Part shown: positions 46,255 to 57,739 of the stretch, in pieces
Layout: the number at the start of each line of letters is the position of its first letter
Position numbering within the stretch: the stretch's first letter is position 1
The notes under the pieces: generated by a model
The model's input: the letters and a program-made list of their open reading frames with translations, nothing else
What the model was told of the DNA's origin: nothing
Databases searched by the model: none
Assembly: GCA_013368375.1 (NCBI GenBank)
Contig: JAACJP010000052.1
Coordinates: 62,001 to 126,000, forward strand
Reading direction: 5' to 3'
Origin: Tricholomella constricta
Taxonomy: Eukaryota; Basidiomycota; Agaricomycetes; Agaricales; Lyophyllaceae
DNA length: 64,000 bases
Program-made: the position numbers and the translations under genes

Positions 46255-46982
46255 TTATGCCGGCAACATTGCCTGGGCCTTGCACGCGGGACTGCAGAAA
46301 TGGTCGTTTGCAGATTGTGGCTGCTTCAAGCACATGATGCAGTTGTCCACCGGACCAGCCTTCAGCGCCTCGCTGTAACCACTTCGTCAGCATCGGCATT
46401 GAACGGAAGACCGTATCCACGTACTCTCGGTGCTTCTTCGAACAATACTTTGTCTTTGTCCCATTCGCTTCGACAAATACTGGCTTTCCACAACTTTTAA
46501 AAGCGCATCCCGAATTGCTGGTGGGTGGCGGAGCGTTACTGAGGGACTATAGTTGAGTGGAGAACATCAAGCTCAAGGAAAGGACCGGTATACTTGGCTG
46601 GAGGCGCTTGGGCTTGAGGGCTCCGACCTAACGCAGCACACTTCTTGCCACAAAAGTCATGGCCCTGGAACTTAGGCTTCTGATGACATTGCTGTAATCG
46701 ATAGGTGAGTTGCTCGTCAAGGGATGGAGAACTTGGAAGGACTAACTATGCACATATTGCTTGGGGGGCTGCTATTCGTGCCGCTGTTCGCGCCGGCATT
46801 TGTTTTCGCCTGTCCTGCCTGAGTTGCGCATGTCTTGGAACAGTAGCGGTGGTTTGAAAACACGGGTCTCGTCTTGCAGTGCTATGAGGGAGTAAGGAGG
46901 TCGTCATCCACTGTTATAGGATACAAAAGGGTGGAACTCGTACATCGCACAGCTGGCCAGATTGGACTCCAGGAGCTGACAT
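46255..46982 (-). CDS. Cys-rich zinc-finger protein without PARP domain (copy E)
   Basis: ATG at 46982; exon 1 46982-46944 ends LCD before a GTACGA donor. Repeated zinc-finger modules follow: TRPVFSNHRYCSKTCATQAG, then QKPKFQGHDFCGKKCAAL, then SCGKPVFVEANGTKTKYCSK, then NCIMCLKQPQSANDHFCSPA. The pattern (C-x2-C or LCxxRP, then H/Y-x-(Y/F)-C-S/G-x2-C) matches the N-terminal modules of the PARP genes at 58898 and 52849. Intron boundaries in the middle are uncertain. The frame stops after MLPA at 46255, where the PARP genes continue, so this may be a truncated relative. It is a paralogue of 55525-56593. Confidence 0.55.
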
Positions 46983-48088
46983 GGTTCTTACATAGATAGG
47001 TCGCAGATCATCAGGACTTTAAGTATTCATCCACAAGCGCCGTACTCTACTGCAAAATGGCTGCGCACATCAGCAAAATGACACCGTCTTGGGCTTTCGG
47101 ATTTCATCACTTTGGCTTTTGGGGCTAGCTTTGTCTTTGACTTTGGCTGTCTTCATGTCTTTGACTTCGACTTTTGAAGCTCTGGCTTTTTCATCGGTCT
47201 TGGGCTTTGGTTTATCCAACTCTATGCTCTTACGCTTAGTTCTAGCTCCGAAAAACTTTCGGGGCACGATCAAATATATTTTCTACTACTGTAAGCGCCA
47301 GGGTGTGAGTAAGCTAGCGCAACTTGTATGTAAACATCCAGCCCTACGCTTAAATGGCACTGGCATTGCCACATGGATTTATTGACGCTCGCCGGCCTAG
47401 GTCTGCACCTCGCAGTACTCTGCCCTTCATAATTGCAACATTTGACTCACCCACCACCTAAGATCCAGTTGGGCTAAGACGTGGTAGTGAATTCTGGCAG
47501 GCTGAAGGGTAAGGCTGAGACGACATGGCAGGGCAGTGTGCTTGAACACGGCAGCAAGGGATTGGCATCTGTGGATGAAGGTGTGCTCTTTAAATGAATA
47601 AGATTGGGTTTAACTTACAAGGTTTTTCAGGCTGCTTCCCTCCGAGTCGGAGGTCAAGGCCCACAACTTAGAGGAGTTAAAAGTAAGTGAAGGGGGCAGC
47701 AAAGAACGATGAATGACACAGCTGAACTTGTTCGTGGCACTCAGAAAACCCGAGCCCCTCCTAGTAGTTTCAGCATCGTGGACGTTGAACTTGACAAGTT
47801 AATTCTCGCAGGTTCACATGATGTTTGGCGACCACTTCTAAAGCAAACCCTCGCTTATCGCTTCCGAGGTCTGCCGATTCCCCCTCTGACTCCTGCCCGA
47901 GTCTGCCGTCCTTCTCCCTGCCCAGCCTCTATATCTTGCGCTGTTTCTATGCCTTGGACCTGTATATTGGAACACATTTGAAAGACGTAGATGACTAGAG
48001 ATTCTAGATTTCCCTCTCCTCTGTGCGTAGCTTCATTGCTTCATTCTCAATGCTTCATTTTCAGCACTGACCACGTCGCAGGTATCAA
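46983..48088. other. Intergenic stretch, low-complexity Lys-rich ORF only
   Basis: A minus-strand ORF (47273-47070) encodes a short Lys/Ala-rich repeat-like peptide, probably low complexity rather than a gene. A plus ORF at 47709-47981 has no recognisable domain. Nothing else is supported. Confidence 0.45.
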
Positions 48089-49828
48089 GTGGATTCGTAC
48101 GCGAAGTTCCGCCGCCTACTTTCCAAGGGCTCCCCGGATCTAAGTGAAGATGACCAGCTCCAGCTTCTGATCTGTGGTCACGGCGGCGCCGTCGACGATC
48201 CGGATGCGAGCATCGTCTATGACCAGGTCATGCAGTTCATCAACTCAGATGACTACGTCGAGTTCGCGAAGGACATTGTCATCATGAGGCTGCCTCCCAG
48301 CGACCAAGTTTCTCGTTCTCGACGCTCCTGATACCTCAAGCATAGCGCAATCATAATCGATGATGCATCGTACGCCATCCTCAGTACGCACTCTTCCACT
48401 CCAATGTTTGTCTACACGCCTCGTCGTTCCTCAACACACTCGACACAAGAGCAATGCATCTCCAGCCCGCCGTTCCCCTCCATCCGTCGAGCATGCAAGG
48501 CATGCTCTATTCTTTTACTGTTGACACCACAACCACGGCCTTTCCTTACTCGTCCGCTCACCTGCTGCCTTCGAAACAATACGCTTCAGCGCGGCTTACG
48601 GGATCCCCCGTTCGTTCACTTCTAATTGTTTTGTCTGCCCTAGTCCTCATCAACTTTCGAACACATACAGCTTCATTGACGAGCATCTCGGTTTCCTGTC
48701 ACGTCTCCACCTCATTTCGACCCCTCGAAGATGCAAGGTGAGTTTGGAACTATCGTCCTTTTTGTTTGGCTTGTACTGACGCGTCAAGCCCTAGTGCGAT
48801 CACAATCGATGCATCGTACGCTATCATCCTCATCATCACTCTCGTTGGACTAACTACATGCGCCGATCCCTTGCCACATAGCCACATGCTCGCCGGCGGT
48901 ATACCAGTCGTCTCAGCTTCACGCCACCTCTCTTGCCGCCCCACCAATGCTCAAGGTGAGCTATCTGATACTGTTCCCATTTTCTATCGACTTACATGTC
49001 GCGATCCATCCCTCGTCGCACAGCCACATACCCGCCAACGTCATACATAGCCTTCTCTTATGCTTTAGCTCGAGTGCAAGAGTTTCAATAGGGAGAAGAG
49101 ATTGACAGGCGGTTGAAGGCGCTCCCGACGCGCATGGTACAGCGCTCAAAGGTGTGCTGTATGTACAGCCCTACATTGGATGGCACTGACATTTTCGAAC
49201 ACAACAACATAGCGCCCAACTTCACCTGCACAGAGTCTCGCGCAGCCTGACTTACCTTGTGTGTAATGCAATTTCGAATATTCAGTTTTTCGATTTCTTT
49301 TCCCACCCGCCTGCGTCGTCAAGTTGCTATGGTATCTACTGGCAGCGTACGTCGCGCGTAATTTATACATCCCAAGATAGATACTGACAGTGCCGCGTAG
49401 TCCTCAACGCCTTGATGGCCCATGCGCGCATGGCGCTCCAGCTCTCCACCCGTGAGGGATTCGAGGTCAAGGTCTCCGAGGCCGTACACGCCGGCATCCC
49501 GATCATCGCGTGTCAGACAGGCGGCATCCCCCTACAGATTGAGCACGGCAAGTCCGGATACCTCACCACGCCTGGCGACAACAACGCGATCGCACAGCAC
49601 TTGTATGATCTTCATACCGACGAGCCGCTCCACCGCCGCATCAGCAAGTACGCCAAGACGCACGTTTGCGACGAGGTTGGTACCATCGGCAATGCCCCTG
49701 CGTGGTTGTACCTTGCTGTCAAGTATACTCGTGGCGAGAAGATCAAGCCCAAGGGCGCGTGGTTGAATGATATGTTGAGGGAGGAGACGGGCGAGCTGTT
49801 TCAGGCGGGGGGCAATTGCCCACTCTGA
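48089..49828 (+). pseudogene. Trehalose phosphorylase C-terminal fragment, interrupted
   Basis: The intact enzyme (GT4 family) interconverts trehalose plus phosphate with glucose and glucose 1-phosphate. Two collinear blocks match its C-terminal part: 48089-48307 (VDSYAKFRRLL, LLICGHGGAVDDPDASIVYD, DIVIMRLPPSDQ) and 49403-49828 (LNALMAHARMALQLSTREGF, VKVSEAVHAGIPIIACQTGG, GKSGYLTTPGDNNAIAQHLY, DEVGTIGNAPAWLYLAVKY). About 220 of roughly 730 residues are present; the N-terminal substrate-binding half is missing upstream. The 1,095 bp between the blocks shows no family sequence and is far longer than other introns here. The catalytic Glu-rich loop (STREGFEVKVSEA) is retained, but the gene cannot be functional as it stands. 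Confidence 0.75.
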
Positions 49829-51680
49829 GCGGAAAGACCCGCAGGTTGAAGCGGTGAGTACATTTTTGAAGCATATCAAGAGTTGCAGGATTTTCAGTGA
49901 AAGGATATCAGGGTGGCGGCACTTATCATTCGAGAGAAGAGAGGATTGTCGCTGAAAGTGGTGCCGGATCTGATGGTGCTGAGGAGTCCGAGGAGGATGT
50001 CGATGAACTTTCTGACCTCCTGCTACGACGCCTCCGCCCCGGAAGATACTCAGTATGGCTGTGGGCGCCGAGTTGGACAACCGATGGTCCAATACTACGG
50101 TATGATAATTATGGCATCATTGACTGTAGGACTGCAGCATTCAATAAATTATATCACCTTTTTTTCGTGATTGTGCACATAACTTGCCCCAAGCCCTCGA
50201 GGTTGCTTCTGTAAAGTTACTTGTACTATTGAAAGCATGTTTTAACTTGACAAAGTCGTGTGGCCTTTTAAAAGACATGAACCAAGTATAATTTGTCTTT
50301 GCCAAGAAACCCGACTAGGATTTGAAAAGACAGATTGACTTCGCGTCTTTACCCGCTTATCTGTCTTACCGTCTTTCCCAAGCCATCAAAGCCATCAAAA
50401 AAGTGCATGTCATTTTGCTGATTGGCAAGGTAATCCGCAACCGACTCCACGGATTCGGTTGTCTTTATCAGCGTCTTGGATTGTGAGTACACGTTTCCAG
50501 AAGGCGGCACAGAACCTGACATGTGTATGGTCACCTGTGTAAACCAGTTCACGTCGCACCCCACATCTAGACGATCGATGGGATGAGCCGTGCTCATTGT
50601 CGTGAAGTAAGGGACAAGGTTTAATGTGGAGTGCGTTGAAGATCTTGAGCGCCTGTTGTGATTTCACCTATCGCGATGGATGCACCCTTTCCAGAATCCT
50701 TCCAATCGCGCACATCAGTTGACATTTCGTGAGACGGAGATCGCTGTTCGACAAGTTGTGAGCGGCCGTTCGTTCCTCCGATCTTTAGCTCCAAGGCCAA
50801 TAATGTCCATATTCGTTGTAGTTCAGCGGCATTCTGGAATTTACACCATGTGATGTACATTCGCAAGCAATGTTTCGCTTTTGTCGTAAATGTATTTGAG
50901 CGTCCTCACAACCAAGCCTTCCGCGAGTGAAGACTACTAGCGCCAGGAACCTGAGAATGGAACTCAATATCAGCAGAGATAGATTCCTTTGACATCCGAA
51001 TCAGTATGTTGACCAGAGACCAGGCGTTTATGCCATTTTCGCTCTCCAGATTCCTTTCTGCATTATTTATCGAGACTTGACAAAAAGGACTCCGTGATGT
51101 TGGAACTTCCGATGAAGACGGACTTAGAACGCCGAAACGTGACTGTCACCTGTCACTCCGATTCTGCCTCGTTTCAACCTCATTCCAAACCCTTTCGTTC
51201 GCAACTAGAGTTCCTGGCTAACTTCACAAGCAGCGGCAAATGCCCGATGGACTCTGATATGCGAAGCATCGACACGCGGCGGTGCAAAATCTTGATCCAT
51301 CGAACTATCTCTGCTCTTGTCGAAATGACTTTTTTGATCGGCTCACACTGCGGCCATCTCTTTGGGATACTATACATCTGCATGCTGGTGTCTTAGTGAT
51401 AATCGTCATCCTTGCTCTTCTGAAAATACGCTGTAGATATCAAAATTTCAGGCGACATATTCCTTTTTATATGGCACTTGGCAACTGATCTATGGCAAGG
51501 CATGGTTCAAGAGACTCATGTGTCAAGCCGAAGTCTCTTGGAGAACACTCAGCTCACGGATCAACCCAGTATGCACTTCCAAAGTGATCACCAGAAATCC
51601 TAGAATTTTCTGGCGTATGAAGTGACAGTGTCGCCTTCCAGTGTCAATACAGCAGCGGTAGTTTACTCCAAATAACCCCG
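49829..51680. other. Intergenic stretch with a possible hypothetical exon
   Basis: Mostly short ORFs. A minus-strand frame (50597-50349, MSTAHPIDRLDVGCDVNWFT...) has exon-like composition but no domain I recognise and no clear partner exons. No other signal is seen. Confidence 0.35.
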
Positions 51681-52849
51681 TCATTTCCCATAAAAGCCAG
51701 ACGCAGAGGAATAGCTTTCCTTGCGGTATACAAGTATGCACAGTGGAACTATGGCGTCCGCAGTTGGCACGAAGACGGAGACACTTTCTGTGCCCTGTGA
51801 AGACGGGTCAATATAGGCCTACCAAATCATTCGTGCTTAAATCTCCTACCGCATTACTTCCGACCGCCCCGGGTTGGACGGTTACGTTGCATCTGATGGA
51901 CACGCGATACGGAGAAGTTGTACAGGAAGTTGCAAAATGGTCGGCAAGAGCTGAGTTTCGGTAGGAATATACCCCCTCTCCAAACCTAGACCTGAATTCA
52001 GCATTGACACGCATAAATCAAGGTTCAGATCTCACCGTCCATTGTTGTACGGCTCGCCGAATGCGAAGGAGTTGAACGACGCTTTTACAGCGCAGCATAT
52101 TCCGCATGACTTATAGGTACACAGCATCGACGCTGCACCAGCGCCGAAATTGCAGATGCATTGGGAGCTGTGATAGGTGGGGACCTCGACCGCAGACGAA
52201 GATGCTGTACTGATTGAAACATGTTTATCAGGTCGGATAGTACCAGGGTATCAGTTAACACCCACCGGTAGGCGCTTTGTCTATATCGAACATCTCGAGG
52301 AATATCGATTTCGAAGACTTTCTCTACCGTGACTGTAGGTGCATGTTCAGATGATTTCCAATTGTTCATGAAATGATCTCGATCTGCGATCAGGTAAACA
52401 ATGAGCGGTTCAACCTTCTCATTTGCTGAAATAACATACAGTTTTTGAATTTTCTGTCACTTGCAGACAGCTCCCTGACAGTGGACTGTTTGCCATTGGC
52501 TTGATTACGCGGATGACGATCACATGCAATGCACAATGCGCCAACAGTACGTGGTAAGGTGGCGCAATCCTCACATGCCTCCACGATTCTTTGCGAAACG
52601 CCTTGCCTGCAATCCGTTACCGATGGCGCAAAGCGTTGGAGTGCAACGAAAGCTCACTTTGCGTGTGCCTCCGTACAGAAGTTGGCGAATACTTGTTTTC
52701 CGGTTGCGTTACATCCGCGAAGTTTACAGCGGTTGGGGATTGGTCCCTGGACAAGGCGTGCGCATCCTCTACTGCAGTATTGGTGTTTGAACCCATTTTC
52801 GATGTATTTCGGTCTTGCGCGACAGACCTAGGAGGTCTATCAGCAACAT
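51681..52849 (-). pseudogene. Zinc-finger/PARP-like gene, decayed (copy G)
   Basis: The same architecture as 58898-60492 but damaged. Zinc modules: VCRARPKYIENGFKHQYCSR (about 52820-52760), then RCKLRGCNATGKQVFANFCT. The pre-catalytic segment NNWKSSEHAPTVTVEKVFEI lies at about 52360-52300. The expected RxxHGT motif region near 52140 shows RRW followed by a frame change and a stop, so the NAD-binding His appears lost. Downstream are CGICCAVKASFNSFAFG, SRFGEGVYSYRNSALADHFA, and, after a 55-bp intron, ESVSVFVPTADAIVPLCIL, keeping the Tyr and the Glu positions. Stop at 51683-51681. Confidence 0.6.
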
Positions 52850-53876
52850 CACAGACGTAGGATGTCCCTCACCTCGCAGAGTTCTACTTGAGCAGTTTTG
52901 GTGCCTCCCCATGAGAAGAAGCTCCCGAACATGTTGGAGATTGAGCGTAAGAATTAGGGTAGGCGAGGTAAAGGGTGTATCTGGATGGCAGAGACACAGA
53001 AGAGATATTTTTGCAACGTGCACTCAACGTGCACGACCACCTGGCTGCGGCCTCATTGCTCTTGTACAAACCACAGCATGACTTACAGACTAGGTTTGTT
53101 TGCATAGATGAGAGATCTCGTCCGGAACTTCTTGAACACCTAAAGATACACGTGTTCAGTGCGAGGTAACGCTCGCCATCGATCGAACTCAACTGGAGGA
53201 TAGCACCTTTCAGAATATAGCTCCAGAATCCAACCGTTCTAGCGCCTTTCCATAAGAATTTGGCATCATCTTCATTGCATCTTTTTAAGACATCACCATG
53301 CATTCTCCATGCAACATTGCTCACTTATTCAGGCTGAATTGACTAAGGAATGGAGGGAGGAAAACACCATACCAGATAGTGATGGGCTTGCAATTATGGT
53401 TAAAGACATGGATAGTGGGAATAGAGGTAGATCTGACATAGCTACATCATTTACCCAGGCCTTACAGCCCAGAGATAAAAGACTCAGACAGCAATAAGCA
53501 ATAATAATAAGTGTTTATGTACTGAGGAACATGAGAACACGGCCTCGAGTGCGCTGACGCCCAAGCTGGCCCAATTTGGGATTGCCGTGACGCCGTGAGT
53601 TGACAGCGGCATCAGCCGTGCTCTCATCAATTCCCCACACGCCGACGGCCGTCATCATCATTTCAGCGATTGCGCATTTGAACCCCCCGGGATAGGCTCT
53701 GCATTCCAATGCCCCAAACAAGGTACGTCTACTACTATAACCCTGCTCATCCATCTATCCATCACGTAGTTCCTCAATCGATCGACCTCCTCGAACGGAC
53801 ACCTTATAAGTACAAGCGTCTCTGTACTGCTGAAATTGACCCTATATCTATATCTTCCCGTATTCTGACTCTTGAA

Positions 53877-55050
53877 ATGACTCACAGACACCATACCAGT
53901 CTGCCTCACAATTCTTACTTCAGTCTTGAACGCTCCGGCCACAATTCACATGGAACGACTCGCCTTGTCGTTCTCGGCGACAACGATCCCTACTACCGAC
54001 TGGGTGCGCTATTGCTCTTGTCATCTCCTACTTTATGATGTTACGAGGCTGAGCTGTGACCATAGTGAAGGAAAAATTCGACCGTAACTGGCAAGACCCT
54101 GACAAGCCCAAGCCGTCGGTATATGCCATCCTCAAGATTTTGACCCCAGAACGCAGCCTTAATGCCTACCAAGCATACAAGTCATTCCGTTTCTCCCCAT
54201 TTCTCAAAACCCTCCATTTTCTGATCAAATAATTGATTTCCAGAGCACGAGTGGCGGCAGAAATCAACGAACATTCCGGAAACCAAGGAAACGAAGAGCT
54301 CCTCTTTCACGGCACAAAGCGACGTTGCAGGATCGGAGAAAATCCATTACGACTTCAAGTTTGTCACCTTTCCCACTGTCGGCTGTGCTGCATTATTCGC
54401 CACTCTTTTGAGGTCAATAATTCTGGTACGTAATGGATGATTGGCCTGGAGCATGATGCTGTAGTGATCTTATGCATATTCAAGGCGACGAGCATAGCTT
54501 TAGGAGGTACGTAACCTATCAATACTATCTGTGCTGTTAACTTATATCTCTGTAATGAGATTTGGCAAAGGCATATATACCTCGTCATGTTCGTCAAGTC
54601 AGTGAGCCTTTCATAATTGTTCTCCATGCGTCTCATTCCCTATCAAAGAGGCCGATGGTTATTCTTACACCGGCGCCGTTAGACATGAGATGCGGGTAAT
54701 GCTGGCATGTCGCACAGTGGTTGGCAAGCCCTTATATAGGCAACGCGATGCCCCAGAGCTGACCAAGGCTCCTTCTGGTTATCATTCTGAAAGCTCTTTC
54801 AATTTTTTTGCTTGAGTACCGAAGATTAATCCTTTAACAGGTTGTCGGAATGCCTGGTGAAAGGCTCAATTACCCCGAGACCGTTGTCTACGACAATGAT
54901 GCCATTCGTCCCGCTTTCCTCGTAATGTACCAACACTCCGATCGGGTTGGTCACGGAAGACTCAGTCGCCCCCTTGATCCGCAAATGTCGATATCAGAAA
55001 CAATGGCTGAAACGCAGGGATGGTACAACCCCCTTCGAAACATCACATAA
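53877..55050 (+). CDS. PARP catalytic-domain protein (copy A)
   Basis: Predicted ADP-ribosyltransferase using NAD+. Seven exons: 53877-54003, 54066-54180, 54244-54425, 54485-54506, 54560-54597, 54649-54788, 54841-55050; about 277 residues. Motifs: KFDRNWQDPDKPKPSVYAIL leads in; EELLFHGTKRRCRIGE carries the His of the H-Y-E triad; CHLSHCRLCCIIRHSF is a Cys cluster inside the domain; RFGKGIYTSSCSSKADGYS carries the Tyr; LNYPETVVYDNDAIRPAFLV carries the Glu (E-x-V-V-Y, like E-Y-I-V-Y of PARP1). No N-terminal zinc modules are seen, unlike copy B. The intron before exon 7 lacks a GT donor at the position that fits the family (TCT|GAAAGC); see findings. Confidence 0.75.
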
Positions 55051-55524
55051 GTTTATTCGGTATGGTTATGCCAATTGTAAACCTAGATCCAGTCTGATTT
55101 AGCAGAAGTTCTCCATAGGTCAGACCAAAGAAACACTGAACCGGTATACAGACTGGCGCAAGGTTGATGCGAGGGTGGGTTATACTTACCGTCGCCTTCC
55201 TGTATCAGGATCGACGGTGAGGCTAATCTGAACCTGACGAAGATATATCCCCAGAATAATATACATCTGTGAACTCCAGCATATGTCTGGCGTGAATAAA
55301 ACATCATCGAGATTGAATTTGTCACTAATGGACATATTTGTTTAGTTTTGGAAAGCCTTAGCCTTTCTCCTTTATACATACTTGCACCTTGCATTCCCCC
55401 ACGAATAATCAAACCAATCCAAACGTCGAATTTGTGGCTCACTGATTACTGACAGGCATCTTGTGCTAAGTATCTTGCTCATTGAGGGCTTCGTTCTGAG
55501 TTGTTGACCCCCCTGCTTCCACAA

Positions 55525-56593
55525 TTACTTGGGCGCCTCGGCCTTCTCCCTACACGCACGGCTACAGAAATGATCCACCTCAGACTGTGGCTTTTTCCTG
55601 CACATTATGCAATTGGCCACAAGCCCAGAATATACCGCTTCCCTGGGACTACCCCGTCAACAATCCCATCCAAAGTGGACATTGAATGGAGAATTAACCA
55701 CGTACTGGCGATGTGCCTGCGAACAGTATTTCGTCTCGATCCCATTTGCGTCGACGTAGACAGGCTTTCCGCAGCCTGAAATTCGACACTCGGCATTGCT
55801 GGCAGCCTTTTTGACGCTAAACGGGGCTGGAAATGAGTCGCAAACGGCATAGTCTAGGTAACATTAGATATACCTCGTGGGAAACGCGATGGGCATCTGA
55901 GCCTGAAGGAGAGATTTGCCCTGCGGCGTGATGTCCTGGGGCGTGGTTATCTGTGGCATGATGGCTTGCGGCGTGGTGGTCTGCCGCGTGGTGGCCAGTT
56001 CAGCGGCCGAGGACGGGGGCTTTGCGCCCTGGAGCGCAGTCGCAGAGTTGAAGCCTGCTAGAAAAGCCTGTTCGGCGACTGATTCTGTCACCAATAGTTC
56101 AGCGGCAGGCCATCTATTGTGTGAAGAATCAAGGCGTACGGATGATCTGCATTGGATCGAAGGTGATTTGGTTACTACTGGCGGTGCCTTGTGAATGAGG
56201 TTGTCCGCTCCCTCTACCCTGACGCGCTTGGGTGTTAGCTAGACCAGCGCATCTCTTGCCGCAGAAGTCATGACCCTGGAATTTAGGCTTCTGATTACAA
56301 TGCTGTAAAAGTCGAGTGAGCTGCTGGTCCACGTACAGGGACGTGAGGCGGACTGACGATGCACATGTTCTTCAAGTTCGTGCCGTTGTTCCTGCTCGCC
56401 GACCCCGCCTGGCTTGCGCATGTCTTGGAACAGTATCGGTAGTTCGCGAATCTGGGTCTCTGGTCACAGTACTATGAAGAACCGGAATGGGAAGATGAAG
56501 ACGTCGTCACCCTGGGAAGACACGAAGGCACTAGATGACTCGTACATCGCACAATTGGCTAACTGGCCCGGGTTTGGCTACAGGGGTCGACAT
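55525..56593 (-). CDS. Cys-rich zinc-finger protein without PARP domain (copy D)
   Basis: ATG at 56593 (MSTPVAKPGPVSQLCD), exon 1 ends 56546, exon 2 56459-56358, exon 3 from 56302. Zinc modules in order: LCD-RPRFANYRYCSKTCAS; HCNQKPKFQGHDFCGKRCAG; after a Gln/Thr/Pro-rich linker (TTPQAIMPQITTPQDITPQ, about 55990-55930), CRISGCGKPVYVDANGIETK with YCSQAHR; then NCIMCRKKPQSEVDHFCSRA. The frame ends EAPK-stop at 55525. It is a close paralogue of copy E. Exon boundaries around the linker are not certain. It could be a zinc-finger-only member of the PARP-linked family or a truncated one. Confidence 0.55.
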
Positions 56594-56756
56594 GGCCTAG
56601 CAATGATGGTCAGATTGATCATCCCTGGTTCAGAGCAGAGCTTTAATACCAAATTAATCGCCACTGGGGCCGGGCGTTGTCGAAACAAAGTTCCGTAAAA
56701 GTAATTCACAGAATCCCCATTCAAGCAATCACATCGAAACATTGGCAAAATGAGGA

Positions 56757-56868
56757 CACATGCTTAGTACGCAGCGCGGGGTGCACGAAGCTTATCGCGA
56801 ATCAATGCCGAATGGGTACACATGCTTAGCACGCACACGCAGCGCGCGGTGCATGAAGCTTACCGCGC
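56757..56868. repeat. Direct duplication, about 50 bp, two copies
   Basis: ACACATGCTTAG(T/C)ACGCA... followed by GCAGCGCG...GGTGCA(C/T)GAAGCTTA appears at about 56757-56800 and 56818-56868. The spacer is 17 bp. No coding role seen. Confidence 0.7.
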
Positions 56869-56987
56869 AGCCTTATGAACGCCTTTCCTAGCTCTCATTA
56901 CGGCCCTTTTCGTCAGCGCCAACGCCCCAGAATGCGTCTTTATCAGAACCCTGCTGTGATACACCAGTATGCAACGTGAAACGCGAG

Positions 56988-57603
56988 TCAAACCTCGATG
57001 AGTTCGTCGTCTTCAGTGGCGAGCAGTTCTTTCTTCGATCCCTCGTGTTGCTTGAACTTGTGGACCAGCTTTATATACATCTTCGATGTACGATGGTTCA
57101 GCGCATTTCTGACAAGACTGTCGACAGTGTGACGTGCCTTCGCAATGTTTACCTTCTTCCAATTAGGCTCACTTCCGGTTGAAAGCGACGCCTCTGGGAG
57201 GGCAACACTTGACCTTTCCAAACAGGTTCGAACGTGCCCTGCAATGTTGGGACGGTGCCTCTGGAAAGGTCCGCAAGTTGTTTACAGATAGCGGACCAAG
57301 AAGATTAATCGAGACAAACCTTGAAGTACTGGAAAAGATTCTCGTTCGTCGGAGATACCTTACCGTCGTATTCCACAGATGGTCAGAGAATTCGTGAACC
57401 CGTAATGTCGTTCATGCTTGTGATAGAAAAGAAGTTCATTTCGCTAGCGCGGACCAGTTCTCTTGAAGTGAATATTTCAGCGACAAATGATTTCGGAGAT
57501 GCGATGCGGGTACGAGCTATAGAAGGATCCTTCTGGATTCTAGAGCGTGTCGCTTTAAGCCACGCGAGTAAGCTGCTATCCTCCTTCGACGACTCTTGAG
57601 CGA
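56988..57603 (-). CDS. Hypothetical protein, C-terminal exons
   Basis: Minus-strand exons with gene-like composition: QESSKEDSSLLAWLKATRSR onwards (57597-57390), SVEYDGKVSPTNENLFQYFK (about 57380-57321), a GTTTGT...TCCAG intron, and RHRPNIAGHVRTCLERSSVA onwards to IKLVHKFKQHEGSKKELLAT and stop at 56988. The junction between the first two exons is unclear. No domain recognised. The start lies upstream or has been lost. Confidence 0.4.
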
Positions 57604-57690
57604 GTTTAGCGGGGGAAGATCACCTTCATCTTAGGAACAACGGTGGGGAAAGGGCACCATAATAAGGCCGCTTCGGTGTTTCTCGTATCA

Positions 57691-57739
57691 CCAGCGGCAA
57701 TCTCCCAGAAATTGGATGTTTCTGGGAGATTGCCGCTGG
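57691..57739. repeat. Perfect 21-bp inverted repeat (hairpin)
   Basis: CCAGCGGCAATCTCCCAGAAA (57691-57711), a 7-nt loop TTGGATG, then the exact complement (57719-57739). It is isolated, with no clear gene end or flanking duplication. Confidence 0.9.

Noticed and set aside
48308..49402. Long intron in the trehalose phosphorylase gene
   Set aside because: The GT and AG at the ends do not keep the reading frame, and introns elsewhere in the window are about 50-80 bp.
57691..57739. MITE
   Set aside because: There is only a 7-bp loop between the arms and no target duplication at the borders.
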